Assembly: GCF_000820225.1 (NCBI RefSeq)
Contig: NZ_CDDK01000043.1
Span: forward strand, 62,001 to 126,000
DNA from: Aeromonas veronii bv. veronii
GTDB taxonomy: Bacteria > Pseudomonadota > Gammaproteobacteria > Enterobacterales > Aeromonadaceae
Direction of reading: 5' to 3'
DNA: 64,000 nt
Shown here: piece after piece, positions 49,815 through 58,408 of the stretch
How the letters are laid out: each line of letters opens with the position of its first letter
Numbering within the stretch: position 1 is the first letter of the stretch
The notes under the pieces: generated by a model
The model's database searches: none
Seen by the model: the letters and a program-made list of their open reading frames with translations, nothing else
Told to the model about the DNA's origin: nothing
Program-made: the position numbers and the translations under genes

Positions 49815-50554
49815 TGTCCCTTACCCCCAACTACTACCGTGATCGGGTCTGTCTCAACGTGCTGGCAGGTTCCAAAGAGAATGCCGGAGAGGTGTACGAC
49901 GCAGCCGAAGGCCACGTGCTGGTCGGTGTGCTCTCCAAAAACTACCCAGATATTCCCTCCGCAGTTGCCGATATGAAGGAGTACGCCAAGCTTATCGACA
50001 ACGCCCTCTCCATCGGGCTGGGAGCCGGCGATCCGCGCCAATCCGCCATGGTGGCCGAACTGGCCTGCCAGCTGCAGCCCCAGCACGTCAACCAGGTGTT
50101 CACCGGTGTTGGCGCCAGCCGGGCGCTGCTCGGCCAGTCACAAACGCTGGTCAACGGCCTGATCTCCCCCACCGGCATGCCGGGCATGGTGAGGATCTCC
50201 ACCGGTCCACTCAGCGCCGGGCAGCCGGATGGCATAGTGCCCATCGATACCGCCATCGCCCTGCTCAAGGATATGGGCGGCAGCTCGGTCAAGTTCTTCC
50301 CCATGGGCGGGCTGGCCTGCCGCGACGAGTATCAGGCTGTGGCCGAGGCTTGTGCCCGCCACGACTTCTGGCTGGAGCCCACCGGCGGCATCGATCTGGA
50401 GAACTTCGAGGAGATAGTGCGGATTGCGCTGGACGCCGGAGTAGAGAAGGTGATCCCGCACGTCTACAGTTCCATCATAGATAACACGAACGGGCACACT
50501 CGCCCCGAGGATGTTCGCACTCTGCTGGCCATAGTGAAACGACTGTTGGCCTGA
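49814..50554 (+). CDS. dgaF: DgaF-type 2-keto-3-deoxy-6-phosphogluconate aldolase
   Basis: The 246-residue TIM-barrel aldolase belongs to the DgaF/EF_0839 family (TIGR03581). It should cleave 2-keto-3-deoxy-6-phosphogluconate to pyruvate and glyceraldehyde-3-phosphate. K160 in SSVKFFPMGG is the likely Schiff-base lysine, and the phosphate-site glycines are in LEPTGGIDLENF. Because the product of the preceding lyase is its substrate, the pair defines the end of the pathway. A hairpin follows the gene. Confidence 0.87.
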   Translation: MSLTPNYYRDRVCLNVLAGSKENAGEVYDAAEGHVLVGVLSKNYPDIPSAVADMKEYAKLIDNALSIGLGAGDPRQSAMVAELACQLQPQHVNQVFTGVGASRALLGQSQTLVNGLISPTGMPGMVRISTGPLSAGQPDGIVPIDTAIALLKDMGGSSVKFFPMGGLACRDEYQAVAEACARHDFWLEPTGGIDLENFEEIVRIALDAGVEKVIPHVYSSIIDNTNGHTRPEDVRTLLAIVKRLLA

Positions 50555-50563
50555 TGGCAGTCA

Positions 50564-50595
50564 CAGGCGCCGGTTCAATCACTGACCGGTGCCTG
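50564..50595 (+). terminator. Hairpin after the dgaF-like gene
   Basis: The arms at 50564-50574 and 50585-50595 form an 11-bp stem with one G-T pair and a 10-nt loop. It is followed by GCTTGTTG, not a good T-run. It probably attenuates read-through into the regulator gene. Confidence 0.5.
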
Positions 50596-50661
50596 GCTTG
50601 TTGATGACCCACTTGTTAACATCGACCCTTTATCTCGCAACAGGAGTCTTGCATACCCCCT

Positions 50662-52566
50662 ATGATCAAGCTGCCACACCCCAGGCTCCATCAACTGCTG
50701 ATCCAGCTCCACGCCGAACCGCTGCCACAGGAGGAGCTGGCTCGCCGCCTCAATGTCTCCACCCGCACGGTGCGCACCGATGTGGCGACCCTCAACGAAC
50801 TGATTGCCACGCACGGCGCTCACCTGATCCACCAGCGTGGCAGCGGCTACCAGCTGAAAATCTACAATCAGGGACTGTTCGAGGCTCTGCTGGCCGCCCA
50901 GGGTCAGGATAGCGGCCTGCCACGCACCAGCCGCGAGCGGGTGCTGCACCTGCAGATCCTGCTATTGACGGCAGAGCAGGGGATCAAGCTCGATGAGCTG
51001 GCTGATACCTGGTATCTGAGCCGAGCGGCACTGCAGGGGGATATGGCGGAAGTCCGCGAGCAGCTCAGCCACTTCAGGCTCAGCGTTGAGAGCAAACCCC
51101 GCCTGGGGATGCGCATTCAGGGGGAGGAGACGGCGATCCGGGCCTGCCTGACCCAACTGCTCTATCAGGAGTTGCTGCACAACAACCAGTTGCAAACCCT
51201 GCTACCCAACCTCTGCCCCAGCAAGACGATGGAGGTAGTGGGCAATCACATCCATGCCCAGCTTGCCCGACATCAGCTGCGTCTCGCTGACGAGAGCCTG
51301 CAGCAGCTCACCATCTACTGCGCCGTTGCCCTGCTGCGTCAGGCATCCGGTCACGAGTTGCGCCACTTCGCCAGCGAGGATCTGACTCTGCCGCTGCTGG
51401 CAGTATCTCGCGATATATATGCGGTATTGCCCACCCTGACGCCCCCCGTAGAGGACGAGATCGCCGGTCTCGCCATCCAGATCCAGGCGCGCCTGATTGC
51501 CGATACTCCCCAGCTCAGCCCGGCAATGGCCGCCGAGAGCGAACAGCTGGTTGAGCATCTGCTGACCTACATTCATCAACACTACCCTTACGACCTGCGA
51601 GGCGACCAACAGCTGCGGGCCGACCTGCAAACCCATATCAGCGCCATGCTGCTGCGGGTCAAATACCAGATTGGCAACCACAACCCGCTGGCCGATCACA
51701 TCAAGCAGTACTACCCGCTCGCCTATGACATCACGTTGGCGGCCATTTCGGAGTGGATCAAGCAGACCCCCTACCGACTGACCCACCACGAGATCGGTTA
51801 TCTGGTGATCCACATCGGGGTCGGGCTGGAGCGCCATTACGACATCGGATATACCAGACGCCCGCAGGCATTGCTGCTGTGCGATGCGGGTAACGCCACC
51901 TTCCGGGTGCTGGAGGCGCGCATCAAGCGGGAGTATCCCCAGTTGCAGCTGACCATGCTGGAGTCGGTGCGGGATTACGAAGGGCTGGCGCAAATCGCGC
52001 AGGACTTTGTCATCAGTACCGTCAAGGTGAACGAAAAAAACGCCCCCGTGGTACTCGTTGCCCCCTTCCCGACCCAATATCAGCTGGAGCAGCTTGGCAA
52101 GCTGGTGCTGATCGACCGCACCCGCCCCTACATGCTCGACAAATATTTCGATGCCGACCACTTCATGGTGGTCAAAGAGCCCCTCACCCAGGCCGAACTG
52201 TTTGCCCGTATCTGTGATCAGCTGGAGGCGGAAGATCTGGTGGAGAGCGGCTTCAGAGCCTCACTGCAGGAGCGGGAGCGGATCGTCTCCACCATGCTGG
52301 GAGAAGGGATCGCCCTGCCCCACTCCCTCGATCTGCTGGCGCGCCGCACTCTGGTTTACACCGTACTGGCCCCGCAGGGGATCGACTGGGGCAACGGAGA
52401 AATCGCGACGCTCATCTTCGTGCTGGCCATCAGCAAGGCCGATTACGAGGAGGCGATGGGTCTCTACGACCTGTTTCTGGCACTGATGAACGAGAAAGCC
52501 AGCAGAAATCTGCTGGCTTGTCGGGATTTTGCCAGCTTCAAAGCGCTGGCGCGTACCGGTTCATAA
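50662..52566 (+). CDS. PRD-containing transcription activator (BglG/MtlR-LicR type)
   Basis: The 634-residue regulator has an HTH_11 domain (about 8-60), an Mga-like second helix-turn-helix region (about 90-165), two PRDs (about 185-290 and 300-400), an EIIB-like domain with C407 (LLLCDAGNA) and a C-terminal fructose-type EIIA domain with the phospho-acceptor H554 (GIALPH). It lacks the CAT RNA-binding domain, so it should act on DNA. In PRD1 the usual first histidine is Y219 (LTIYCAVAL), whereas PRD2 keeps H384 (LVIHIGVGLER). Control of the upstream operon by PTS phosphorylation is inferred. Confidence 0.9.
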   Translation: MIKLPHPRLHQLLIQLHAEPLPQEELARRLNVSTRTVRTDVATLNELIATHGAHLIHQRGSGYQLKIYNQGLFEALLAAQGQDSGLPRTSRERVLHLQILLLTAEQGIKLDELADTWYLSRAALQGDMAEVREQLSHFRLSVESKPRLGMRIQGEETAIRACLTQLLYQELLHNNQLQTLLPNLCPSKTMEVVGNHIHAQLARHQLRLADESLQQLTIYCAVALLRQASGHELRHFASEDLTLPLLAVSRDIYAVLPTLTPPVEDEIAGLAIQIQARLIADTPQLSPAMAAESEQLVEHLLTYIHQHYPYDLRGDQQLRADLQTHISAMLLRVKYQIGNHNPLADHIKQYYPLAYDITLAAISEWIKQTPYRLTHHEIGYLVIHIGVGLERHYDIGYTRRPQALLLCDAGNATFRVLEARIKREYPQLQLTMLESVRDYEGLAQIAQDFVISTVKVNEKNAPVVLVAPFPTQYQLEQLGKLVLIDRTRPYMLDKYFDADHFMVVKEPLTQAELFARICDQLEAEDLVESGFRASLQERERIVSTMLGEGIALPHSLDLLARRTLVYTVLAPQGIDWGNGEIATLIFVLAISKADYEEAMGLYDLFLALMNEKASRNLLACRDFASFKALARTGS

Positions 52567-52583
52567 CATATAACGAGGAGTGA

Positions 52584-52856
52584 CTACTCCTCATTGAAGC
52601 CGGAGGTGAACAGCTCCACCACGGCTGCCAGGGCCTCGACCTCTTCGGGCCCCTCAACCTGTACTTCCACCTGCCGCCCTTGCGCGGAATCCAGCATCAG
52701 CAGGCCGATGATGCTGTCAGCATCGGCCTCCACACCATCTTCATTGCGCAGCAGCACGTGGGCATCGAAACCCTGCACCAGCTCGAACAGCATCATGGCT
52801 GGTCTGGCATGAATACCCAGCTTGTTTTTCACTTCAACCGAGGCGGAAACAGTCAT
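52584..52856 (-). CDS. npr: Phosphocarrier protein NPr of the nitrogen PTS
   Basis: NPr passes phosphate from EINtr (PtsP) to EIIANtr (PtsN). The 90-residue HPr-like protein has the phosphorylated H16 in GIHARPA. Ser replaces nothing essential, as the [10 protein letters not shown] segment near 50 is typical of NPr. It is the last gene of the leftward rpoN-hpf-ptsN-rapZ-npr operon and converges on the accessory regulator gene, 17 bp away. Confidence 0.95.
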   Translation of the reverse strand: MTVSASVEVKNKLGIHARPAMMLFELVQGFDAHVLLRNEDGVEADADSIIGLLMLDSAQGRQVEVQVEGPEEVEALAAVVELFTSGFNEE

Positions 52857-52876
52857 CGGGTCGTCCTATTGGTCCG

Positions 52877-53743
52877 TCAGGATTGGGGGGCACTCTTGTC
52901 GAGAGTGCGGTGGCGGATCTGCACGTTCTTGCCAAGCAAACGGAATGCACTGGCCAGCCGCTCTGCAATAAAGACCGAGCGGTGCTGACCGCCGGTGCAA
53001 CCGATGCCGACCGTGAGGTAGCTGCGATTGTTGCGCTCCAGATGGGGCAACCAGGTCGCCAGCATATTTTCGATCTGCTGGGTAAACAGCATCACGTCAG
53101 CCTGCGCCGAGAGGTAGTTGGCGACCGGCTCATCCTTGCCGGTGAAGGGCTTGAGCTCGGGGATCCAGTGCGGGTTAGGCAGGAAGCGGGCATCGAACAC
53201 GAAGTCGGCATCCTTGGGAATGCCGTACTTGAAGCCGAACGACTCGAACACCAGCACCAGCTCGTTCTCTTTCTTCCCAAGCACCCTAGTCTTGATGAGC
53301 TCGCTCAGGTCGTGAATGCTGAGGGTAGTGGTGTCGATGCGCAGGTCAGCGGTCGAGGAGATGGGCGCCAGCAGGTGGGTCTCCTCCCGAATCGCCTCAT
53401 CCAGCGACAGCTTGTTGCGTGAGAGGGGGTGCAGGCGGCGGCTCTCGCCATAGCGCTTGAGCAGGGTGCCGTTGTCGGCGTCGAAGAAGAAGCTGGAGAA
53501 CTCAACCCGCCCCTCATTGCGCACCTGAGCCAGCAGATTTTCCAGTTTCTCCGGATCGCTCGGCAGGTTGCGCACATCGATACTGACCGCCAGCTTGTCG
53601 TACTGGCTCTCCACCGAGACAATCAGCTGGGGCAACAGATTGACCGGCAGGTTGTCCACACAGTAGTAACCCAGATCTTCCAGCACTCGCAGGGCTACCG
53701 TTTTACCGGAGCCCGAACGTCCACTTACCACGATTAACTGCAT
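52877..53743 (-). CDS. rapZ: RNase adaptor protein RapZ
   Basis: RapZ binds glucosamine-6-phosphate and GlmZ sRNA and controls GlmS synthesis, thereby tuning amino-sugar supply for the cell wall. The 288-residue protein has Walker A GRSGSGKT (8-15), a Walker B-like region and the C-terminal [15 protein letters not shown] motif. The neighbourhood ptsN-rapZ-npr is the standard one. Confidence 0.96.
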   Translation of the reverse strand: MQLIVVSGRSGSGKTVALRVLEDLGYYCVDNLPVNLLPQLIVSVESQYDKLAVSIDVRNLPSDPEKLENLLAQVRNEGRVEFSSFFFDADNGTLLKRYGESRRLHPLSRNKLSLDEAIREETHLLAPISSTADLRIDTTTLSIHDLSELIKTRVLGKKENELVLVFESFGFKYGIPKDADFVFDARFLPNPHWIPELKPFTGKDEPVANYLSAQADVMLFTQQIENMLATWLPHLERNNRSYLTVGIGCTGGQHRSVFIAERLASAFRLLGKNVQIRHRTLDKSAPQS

Positions 53744-53788
53744 CTTGTTCCCTCACGCCAAAACGGGTGTCTCATCCTTGGCCTGCTG

Positions 53789-54235
53789 TCAGGCCGAGGT
53801 CATGATCTGATAGAGCTCTTCGTCGCTGGTTGCCTGACGCAACTGGCGGCAAACCGCCTTGTCACCCAGCTTGGAAGCCATCAGAGAAAGGGTCTTGAGA
53901 TGCTGCTTGCACTCGCTTTCCGGCACCAGCAAGGCAAACAGCAGGTCAACCGGTTGATTGTCGATGGAGTCGAAAGGAATAGGGTCGGCAAAGGTCATCA
54001 GGATCGCGGTTGGCGGGAACTCATCGTCAATGCGACCGTGGGGGATCGCAATACCGGCACCGATCCCGGTACTACCCATTTTTTCGCGGGCCAGCAAGCA
54101 TTCAAACAGCGCCTGACGGGAGGTGCCAAGGCGTTCGGCGGCCAGCTCGCTGATGATTTCGAGGGCGCGTTTCTTGCTGGTACAAGGGACTGCACTCTTG
54201 GTGCAGTCCCGACTCAGTATGTGTTCAAGTTGCAT
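53789..54235 (-). CDS. ptsN: Nitrogen-PTS EIIA protein PtsN
   Basis: PtsN is the output protein of the nitrogen PTS, with effects on potassium uptake and the envelope in E. coli. The 148-residue EIIA-fructose-type domain has the phosphorylated H66 in GIAIPHGRI. It lies 2 bp after hpf. Confidence 0.96.
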   Translation of the reverse strand: MQLEHILSRDCTKSAVPCTSKKRALEIISELAAERLGTSRQALFECLLAREKMGSTGIGAGIAIPHGRIDDEFPPTAILMTFADPIPFDSIDNQPVDLLFALLVPESECKQHLKTLSLMASKLGDKAVCRQLRQATSDEELYQIMTSA

Positions 54236-54237
54236 GG

Positions 54238-54525
54238 TTATTTTTTATTTAACTTATCTTTGTGCTTGATGATCTGCCTGTCCAGCTTGTCGAGCAAGGT
54301 GTCTATCGCAGCATACATATCGGCATGTTCAGAGTTGGCAAACACTTCGCCACCGCTGACGTGCAATTTGGCTTCCGCTATCTGGTTCAGTTTTTCCACG
54401 CTAAGCACCACATGAACATTGTTGATGTGGTCGAAGTGACGCTCGAGTTTGGCAAATTTGTTATTCACATAATCACGCAGAGCTTCGGTGATCTCGACAT
54501 GGTGTCCGGTCAGGTTAATTTGCAT
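54238..54525 (-). CDS. hpf: Ribosome hibernation promoting factor HPF (short form)
   Basis: HPF helps form inactive 100S ribosome dimers in stationary phase. The 95-residue protein starts MQINLTGHHVEITEALRDYV and consists of the single S30AE domain, the short gamma-proteobacterial form that works with RMF. It lies 20 bp after rpoN. Confidence 0.95.
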   Translation of the reverse strand: MQINLTGHHVEITEALRDYVNNKFAKLERHFDHINNVHVVLSVEKLNQIAEAKLHVSGGEVFANSEHADMYAAIDTLLDKLDRQIIKHKDKLNKK

Positions 54526-54545
54526 AACATCATCCTTTTGTTTGC

Positions 54546-55985
54546 CTAAACCAGGCGTTTGCGCTGATTGGAAGGTGGGATAAACAAGGATTCGCGATAC
54601 TTAGCGATCGTGCGTCTCGCCACCATAATACCCTGTTCGGCCAGCAAATCCGCGATCTTGCTATCACTTAACGGCTTGGCAGGATTCTCTGCCGTGACCA
54701 GCTTCTTGATGAGCGCGCGAATTGCGGTCGATGAGCACTCTCCTCCTCCTTCGGTGTTCACATGGCTGGAGAAAAAAAACTTCAATTCGAAGATACCACG
54801 GGGGGTATGCATGTACTTCTGGGTCGTCACCCGGGAGATGGTCGACTCATGCATCTCTACCGCTTCGGCGATGTCATTGAGCACCATGGGCTTCATCGCC
54901 TCTTCACCATACTCGAAAAAGCCCTGTTGCTGCTCGACAATGCAACTGGCCACTTTCAGCAGGGTGTCATTGCGACTTTCCAGGCTCTTGATGAACCACT
55001 TGGCTTCCTGCAAATGGGAGCGGATAAACTGGGTGTCGGTGCTGCTGCGGGCGTTGCGGGCCATGGCGGCATAGGTCTCGTTGACCCGGATGCGGGGGGC
55101 GGAGTCGGGATTGAGCTCGACCACCCACTTGCTGCCCTTCTTGACCACGGAGACGTCGGGGATCACGTACTGGGAGTCGCTCTGGATGATGCCGTTGCCG
55201 GGACGCGGCTCCAGCAGCTGGATCAAATCCAGCACCTCCTTGAGGTCGCTCTCTTTGAGTTTTGTCTTGCGGGCGAGGGTGCGGTAATCCCGGTTGCCGA
55301 GCAGCTCCATGTGCTCGAGGATCACCTCTTTGGCCTCGTTGAGCCAGGGGGTCTGCGGGTCATACTGATCCAGCTGGATCAGCAAACACTCCTGCACAGA
55401 ACGGGCAGCAATGCCGACCGGATCAAAGTGCTGCACCCGCTTGAGTACCGCCTCGACCTCATCGAGTTCCACCTCTACGTCATCACTGGTGACGGCAGCC
55501 TGGATATCCTCCAGCGCAACGGTCAGATAACCGGATTCGTCGATGGCATCGATGATGGCGAGCGCGATGGCGGCATCCACATCGCTGAACGGTGTGAGCC
55601 GCATCTGCCACAGCAGATAATCCTGCAGGTTTTCGGTGGTTTCACCCTGATAGACGCTATCTTCCCCATCATGGATGGGGCCCGCGCTCTGTGCGGTGCC
55701 GGCAGAGTAAACTTCGTCCCAGGTGGTATCCACCGGCAACTCGTCCGGCATCTGCTCCTGAGCCATGGCATCGCTGGAGTCCAGCTGGCTGGCATCGACC
55801 GGCGCTTCCGGACTGGTCTCTTGCGCCTCGCTCTCTTCCTGCTCCAGCAGAGGGTTGTTTTCGAGCGCTTGCTGAATTTCCTGCTGAAGTTCCAGAGTGG
55901 AGAGCTGGAGCAGACGAATCGCTTGTTGTAATTGCGGCGTCATGGTCAGGGACTGACCGAGACGCAACTGTAATGTCGGCTTCAT
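54546..55985 (-). CDS. rpoN: RNA polymerase sigma-54 factor RpoN
   Basis: Sigma-54 directs transcription of nitrogen, motility and pilus genes with enhancer-binding activators. The 479-residue protein has the glutamine- and leucine-rich region I ([15 protein letters not shown]), an acidic region II (about 60-110), the core-binding domain, and the C-terminal RpoN box [12 protein letters not shown] for -24 recognition. Confidence 0.97.
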   Translation of the reverse strand: MKPTLQLRLGQSLTMTPQLQQAIRLLQLSTLELQQEIQQALENNPLLEQEESEAQETSPEAPVDASQLDSSDAMAQEQMPDELPVDTTWDEVYSAGTAQSAGPIHDGEDSVYQGETTENLQDYLLWQMRLTPFSDVDAAIALAIIDAIDESGYLTVALEDIQAAVTSDDVEVELDEVEAVLKRVQHFDPVGIAARSVQECLLIQLDQYDPQTPWLNEAKEVILEHMELLGNRDYRTLARKTKLKESDLKEVLDLIQLLEPRPGNGIIQSDSQYVIPDVSVVKKGSKWVVELNPDSAPRIRVNETYAAMARNARSSTDTQFIRSHLQEAKWFIKSLESRNDTLLKVASCIVEQQQGFFEYGEEAMKPMVLNDIAEAVEMHESTISRVTTQKYMHTPRGIFELKFFFSSHVNTEGGGECSSTAIRALIKKLVTAENPAKPLSDSKIADLLAEQGIMVARRTIAKYRESLFIPPSNQRKRLV

Positions 55986-56050
55986 CTACGTCGGGATATC
56001 CTTATGTTCAGCGAGGCACTCGTCAAAGGAAATGAAGGCATGCCCCCTTA

Positions 56051-56776
56051 CTATAGACTGAATTGATCGCCCAAATAGACGCGCTTGACCTGCTCATCGG
56101 CAAGGATGTCAGCCGGTGCACCTTCGGCAATCATCTTGCCGTGGCTGACGATATAGGCCTTCTCACATACGTCCAGAGTCTCTCTGACGTTGTGGTCGGT
56201 AATCAAGACGCCAAGGCCTCTATCTTTCAGATGCTGAATGATCTTCTTGATGTCTATCACAGAAATCGGGTCAACCCCTGCAAAGGGTTCATCCAGCAGA
56301 ATAAAACGCGGTTCGGCCGCCAGCGCACGGGCAATCTCGACCCGACGGCGCTCACCGCCGGAGAGGCTCTGACCCAGGTTGTCGCGAATGTGGGTGATGT
56401 TGAACTCTTCCAGCAGTTGCTGAACCTTGTCCTCACGCTCCTCACGGCTCAACCCCTTGCGGGTCTGCATCACTCCCATCAGGTTGTCGAACACCGACAG
56501 GCGACGGAAGATGGAGGCCTCCTGCGGCAGGTAACCGATGCCGTTACGCGCCCGCACATGCATGGGCTGCAAGCTGATGTCCTGATCGTCGATGGTGATG
56601 AGACCGGCATCGCGCTGTACCAGCCCCACGATCATGTAGAAGGAGGTGGTCTTGCCCGCCCCGTTGGGGCCGAGCAGGCCGACAATCTGGCCTGTGCCCA
56701 CTTCAAGGCTGACGTCACTCACCACCATGCGGCGCTTGTAGCTCTTCTGCAGACCCACTGCTTTTAACACTGCCAT
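56051..56776 (-). CDS. lptB: LPS export ABC transporter ATPase LptB
   Basis: LptB powers LPS extraction by LptFG. The 241-residue ATPase has Walker A GPNGAGKT (36-43), the signature [15 protein letters not shown], Walker [13 protein letters not shown] and the H-loop ITDHNVRE. It lies 3 bp after lptA in the kdsD-kdsC-lptC-lptA-lptB operon. Confidence 0.97.
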   Translation of the reverse strand: MAVLKAVGLQKSYKRRMVVSDVSLEVGTGQIVGLLGPNGAGKTTSFYMIVGLVQRDAGLITIDDQDISLQPMHVRARNGIGYLPQEASIFRRLSVFDNLMGVMQTRKGLSREEREDKVQQLLEEFNITHIRDNLGQSLSGGERRRVEIARALAAEPRFILLDEPFAGVDPISVIDIKKIIQHLKDRGLGVLITDHNVRETLDVCEKAYIVSHGKMIAEGAPADILADEQVKRVYLGDQFSL

Positions 56777-56779
56777 GGC

Positions 56780-57307
56780 TTATTTTCCCTGCTTCTTCTG
56801 GTCGGCGGGCTTGTCGAAATTCTCTACCTGATCCGGCAGGAATACAGTTTTGACCCGCTGGCTCGGGCTCTTGCTCTCGGCAATCATCTTCTGTTTGACG
56901 ATGTCGTAGCGGATCAGATCGCCATTGACCTGGCTATCTTCCTGCTTGAGCTGACCGTTGCCGGTGATGGTCACCAGCCGGTTCTTCAGCTCGTAGCGGA
57001 TAGTGTTGCCGTGGGCATTGACCGGCTTGCCGTTATCCAGGATCTGGAAGAAGGTGGCGGGTTTGCCGTAGGCAGTCATCACCTCCGCCCCTTTCTCGCC
57101 GGAGCGGGTCACTACCACCTTGTCAGCCTTGATCCGGATGGTGCCCTGATTGATGGTCACATCCTCTTCGAAGGTGATGCGGTTGTCCTGCATCTCGGCC
57201 ACCTGTTTGACGGCATCGACGTAGACCTTCTCGGCAAAGTCGGACTCTTTGGCAGTCACCGCACCACACAACAACAGGGCTGCGAGGGCCAGATTAGCGT
57301 TTTTCAT
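56780..57307 (-). CDS. lptA: Periplasmic LPS-bridge protein LptA
   Basis: LptA forms the beta-jellyroll bridge that carries LPS across the periplasm. The 175-residue precursor has a signal peptide (about 1-20, ending AVTA) and the OstA domain (about 30-150). I chose ATG 57307 (MKNANLALAALLL) because it starts the signal peptide; it overlaps lptC by 14 bp. Confidence 0.94.
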   Translation of the reverse strand: MKNANLALAALLLCGAVTAKESDFAEKVYVDAVKQVAEMQDNRITFEEDVTINQGTIRIKADKVVVTRSGEKGAEVMTAYGKPATFFQILDNGKPVNAHGNTIRYELKNRLVTITGNGQLKQEDSQVNGDLIRYDIVKQKMIAESKSPSQRVKTVFLPDQVENFDKPADQKKQGK

Positions 57308-57854
57308 TGAAATAGATGGCATGGCCTTGATCCAGTAACTCAAAATATTTGCGGTCCAGATGGCCCTTGAGGCCAACCCCTTGGGTCTGGAAATCCCGAC
57401 CCAGAATGTTCACTTCCCGGTTGCTGCGCACATCCTGTGTCACCAGATCCAGCTCCAGATAAGGGGTATCCAATGTGGAGATAAAGGAGGTGGGCAGCAG
57501 ACCATCCAGATGCACCTTGTCCCGCAGGATGACGTTGTCGCCGGTGTTGAGCACGCCGGTTTCGGCGGTCACCTTCCACTCGGCGGCACCCTGATCGTCA
57601 TACATGTAGACCACCGGCTTGTCGAAGGTGGCCTGCTCGAGGATTTGATAATACTCGGCGTAGGTCGACTCCAACCGCTCGGTGCGCTTGCCATTGATAT
57701 CAAAACGGGTGGTCACCAGATCTTTGGCGACAAAATCCGGCTGATAGTTTTCGATTTTGACGGCGCTCTCAGGCACCAGCTCAACCTTACCCAACTGCCA
57801 GGCAACCAGCGCGACCAGAAACAGCAGGGCAAACAACAGGGTCTGTCTGCTCAT
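57294..57854 (-). CDS. lptC: LPS export inner-membrane protein LptC
   Basis: LptC anchors the LptB2FG complex to LptA. The 186-residue bitopic protein has one membrane segment (about 5-19, LLFALLFLVALVAWQL) and a periplasmic jellyroll domain. It overlaps kdsC by 4 bp and lptA by 14 bp. Confidence 0.94.
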   Translation of the reverse strand: MSRQTLLFALLFLVALVAWQLGKVELVPESAVKIENYQPDFVAKDLVTTRFDINGKRTERLESTYAEYYQILEQATFDKPVVYMYDDQGAAEWKVTAETGVLNTGDNVILRDKVHLDGLLPTSFISTLDTPYLELDLVTQDVRSNREVNILGRDFQTQGVGLKGHLDRKYFELLDQGHAIYFNEKR

Positions 57855-58408
57855 ACCGAGGCCTCGGGCTGATAATCGTCGTGGCCCTGCGCCTGCAAAA
57901 TGAGGTCACACACCTCGCGCACCGCGCCCATGCCACCGCCAAGCCGGGTCACCATATCGGCACGACTCAGCACCAGCGGATGGGCATCAGCCACCGCGAT
58001 ACCCAGGCCGCAGGCGGCCATCACCGGCAGATCGATGGTGTCATCGCCCATATAGGCAGCCTGTTCAGCAGCCAGCCCCAGCTTGGCCAGCAGCGCTTCG
58101 AAGTGAGGCAGCTTTTTATCAGCCCCCTGCACCACATGAGCCACACCCAGGCTTTTCATCCGATCGCTGACGATACGGGAGTTGCGCCCTGTGATGATGG
58201 CGATCTCGATCCCGGCATTGAGCAGCGCTCGCATGCCCGCACCATCGCGGGTACAGAAGGTTTTCAGCTCTTCGCCGTTGTTTCCCATGTAGATGAGGCC
58301 GTTGGAGAGCACCCCGTCCACATCGCACACCAGCAGGCGGATTTGCGCCGCCTTCTCAAACTGGCTGCGCGTCACCGGACCATAGAGGGTCGGTACGTTT
58401 TGCATCAA
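57851..58408 (-). CDS. kdsC: Kdo-8-phosphate phosphatase KdsC
   Basis: KdsC dephosphorylates Kdo-8-phosphate before activation to CMP-Kdo. The 185-residue HAD phosphatase has the nucleophile motif CDVDGVLSNG (D29, D31), ITGRNS and YMGDDTIDLPVM. It overlaps kdsD by 4 bp. Confidence 0.96.
   Translation of the reverse strand: MMQNVPTLYGPVTRSQFEKAAQIRLLVCDVDGVLSNGLIYMGNNGEELKTFCTRDGAGMRALLNAGIEIAIITGRNSRIVSDRMKSLGVAHVVQGADKKLPHFEALLAKLGLAAEQAAYMGDDTIDLPVMAACGLGIAVADAHPLVLSRADMVTRLGGGMGAVREVCDLILQAQGHDDYQPEASV

Noticed and set aside
44744..52566. Accessory operon as a recent mobile insertion
   Set aside because: No integrase, transposase, direct repeat or tRNA edge is visible, and base composition is like the flanks; only its accessory nature is supported.
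52575..52592. 7-bp hairpin GAGGAGT/ACTCCTC between the PRD regulator and npr
   Set aside because: Short, no T-run on either side, and it overlaps the npr stop codon; too weak to call a terminator.
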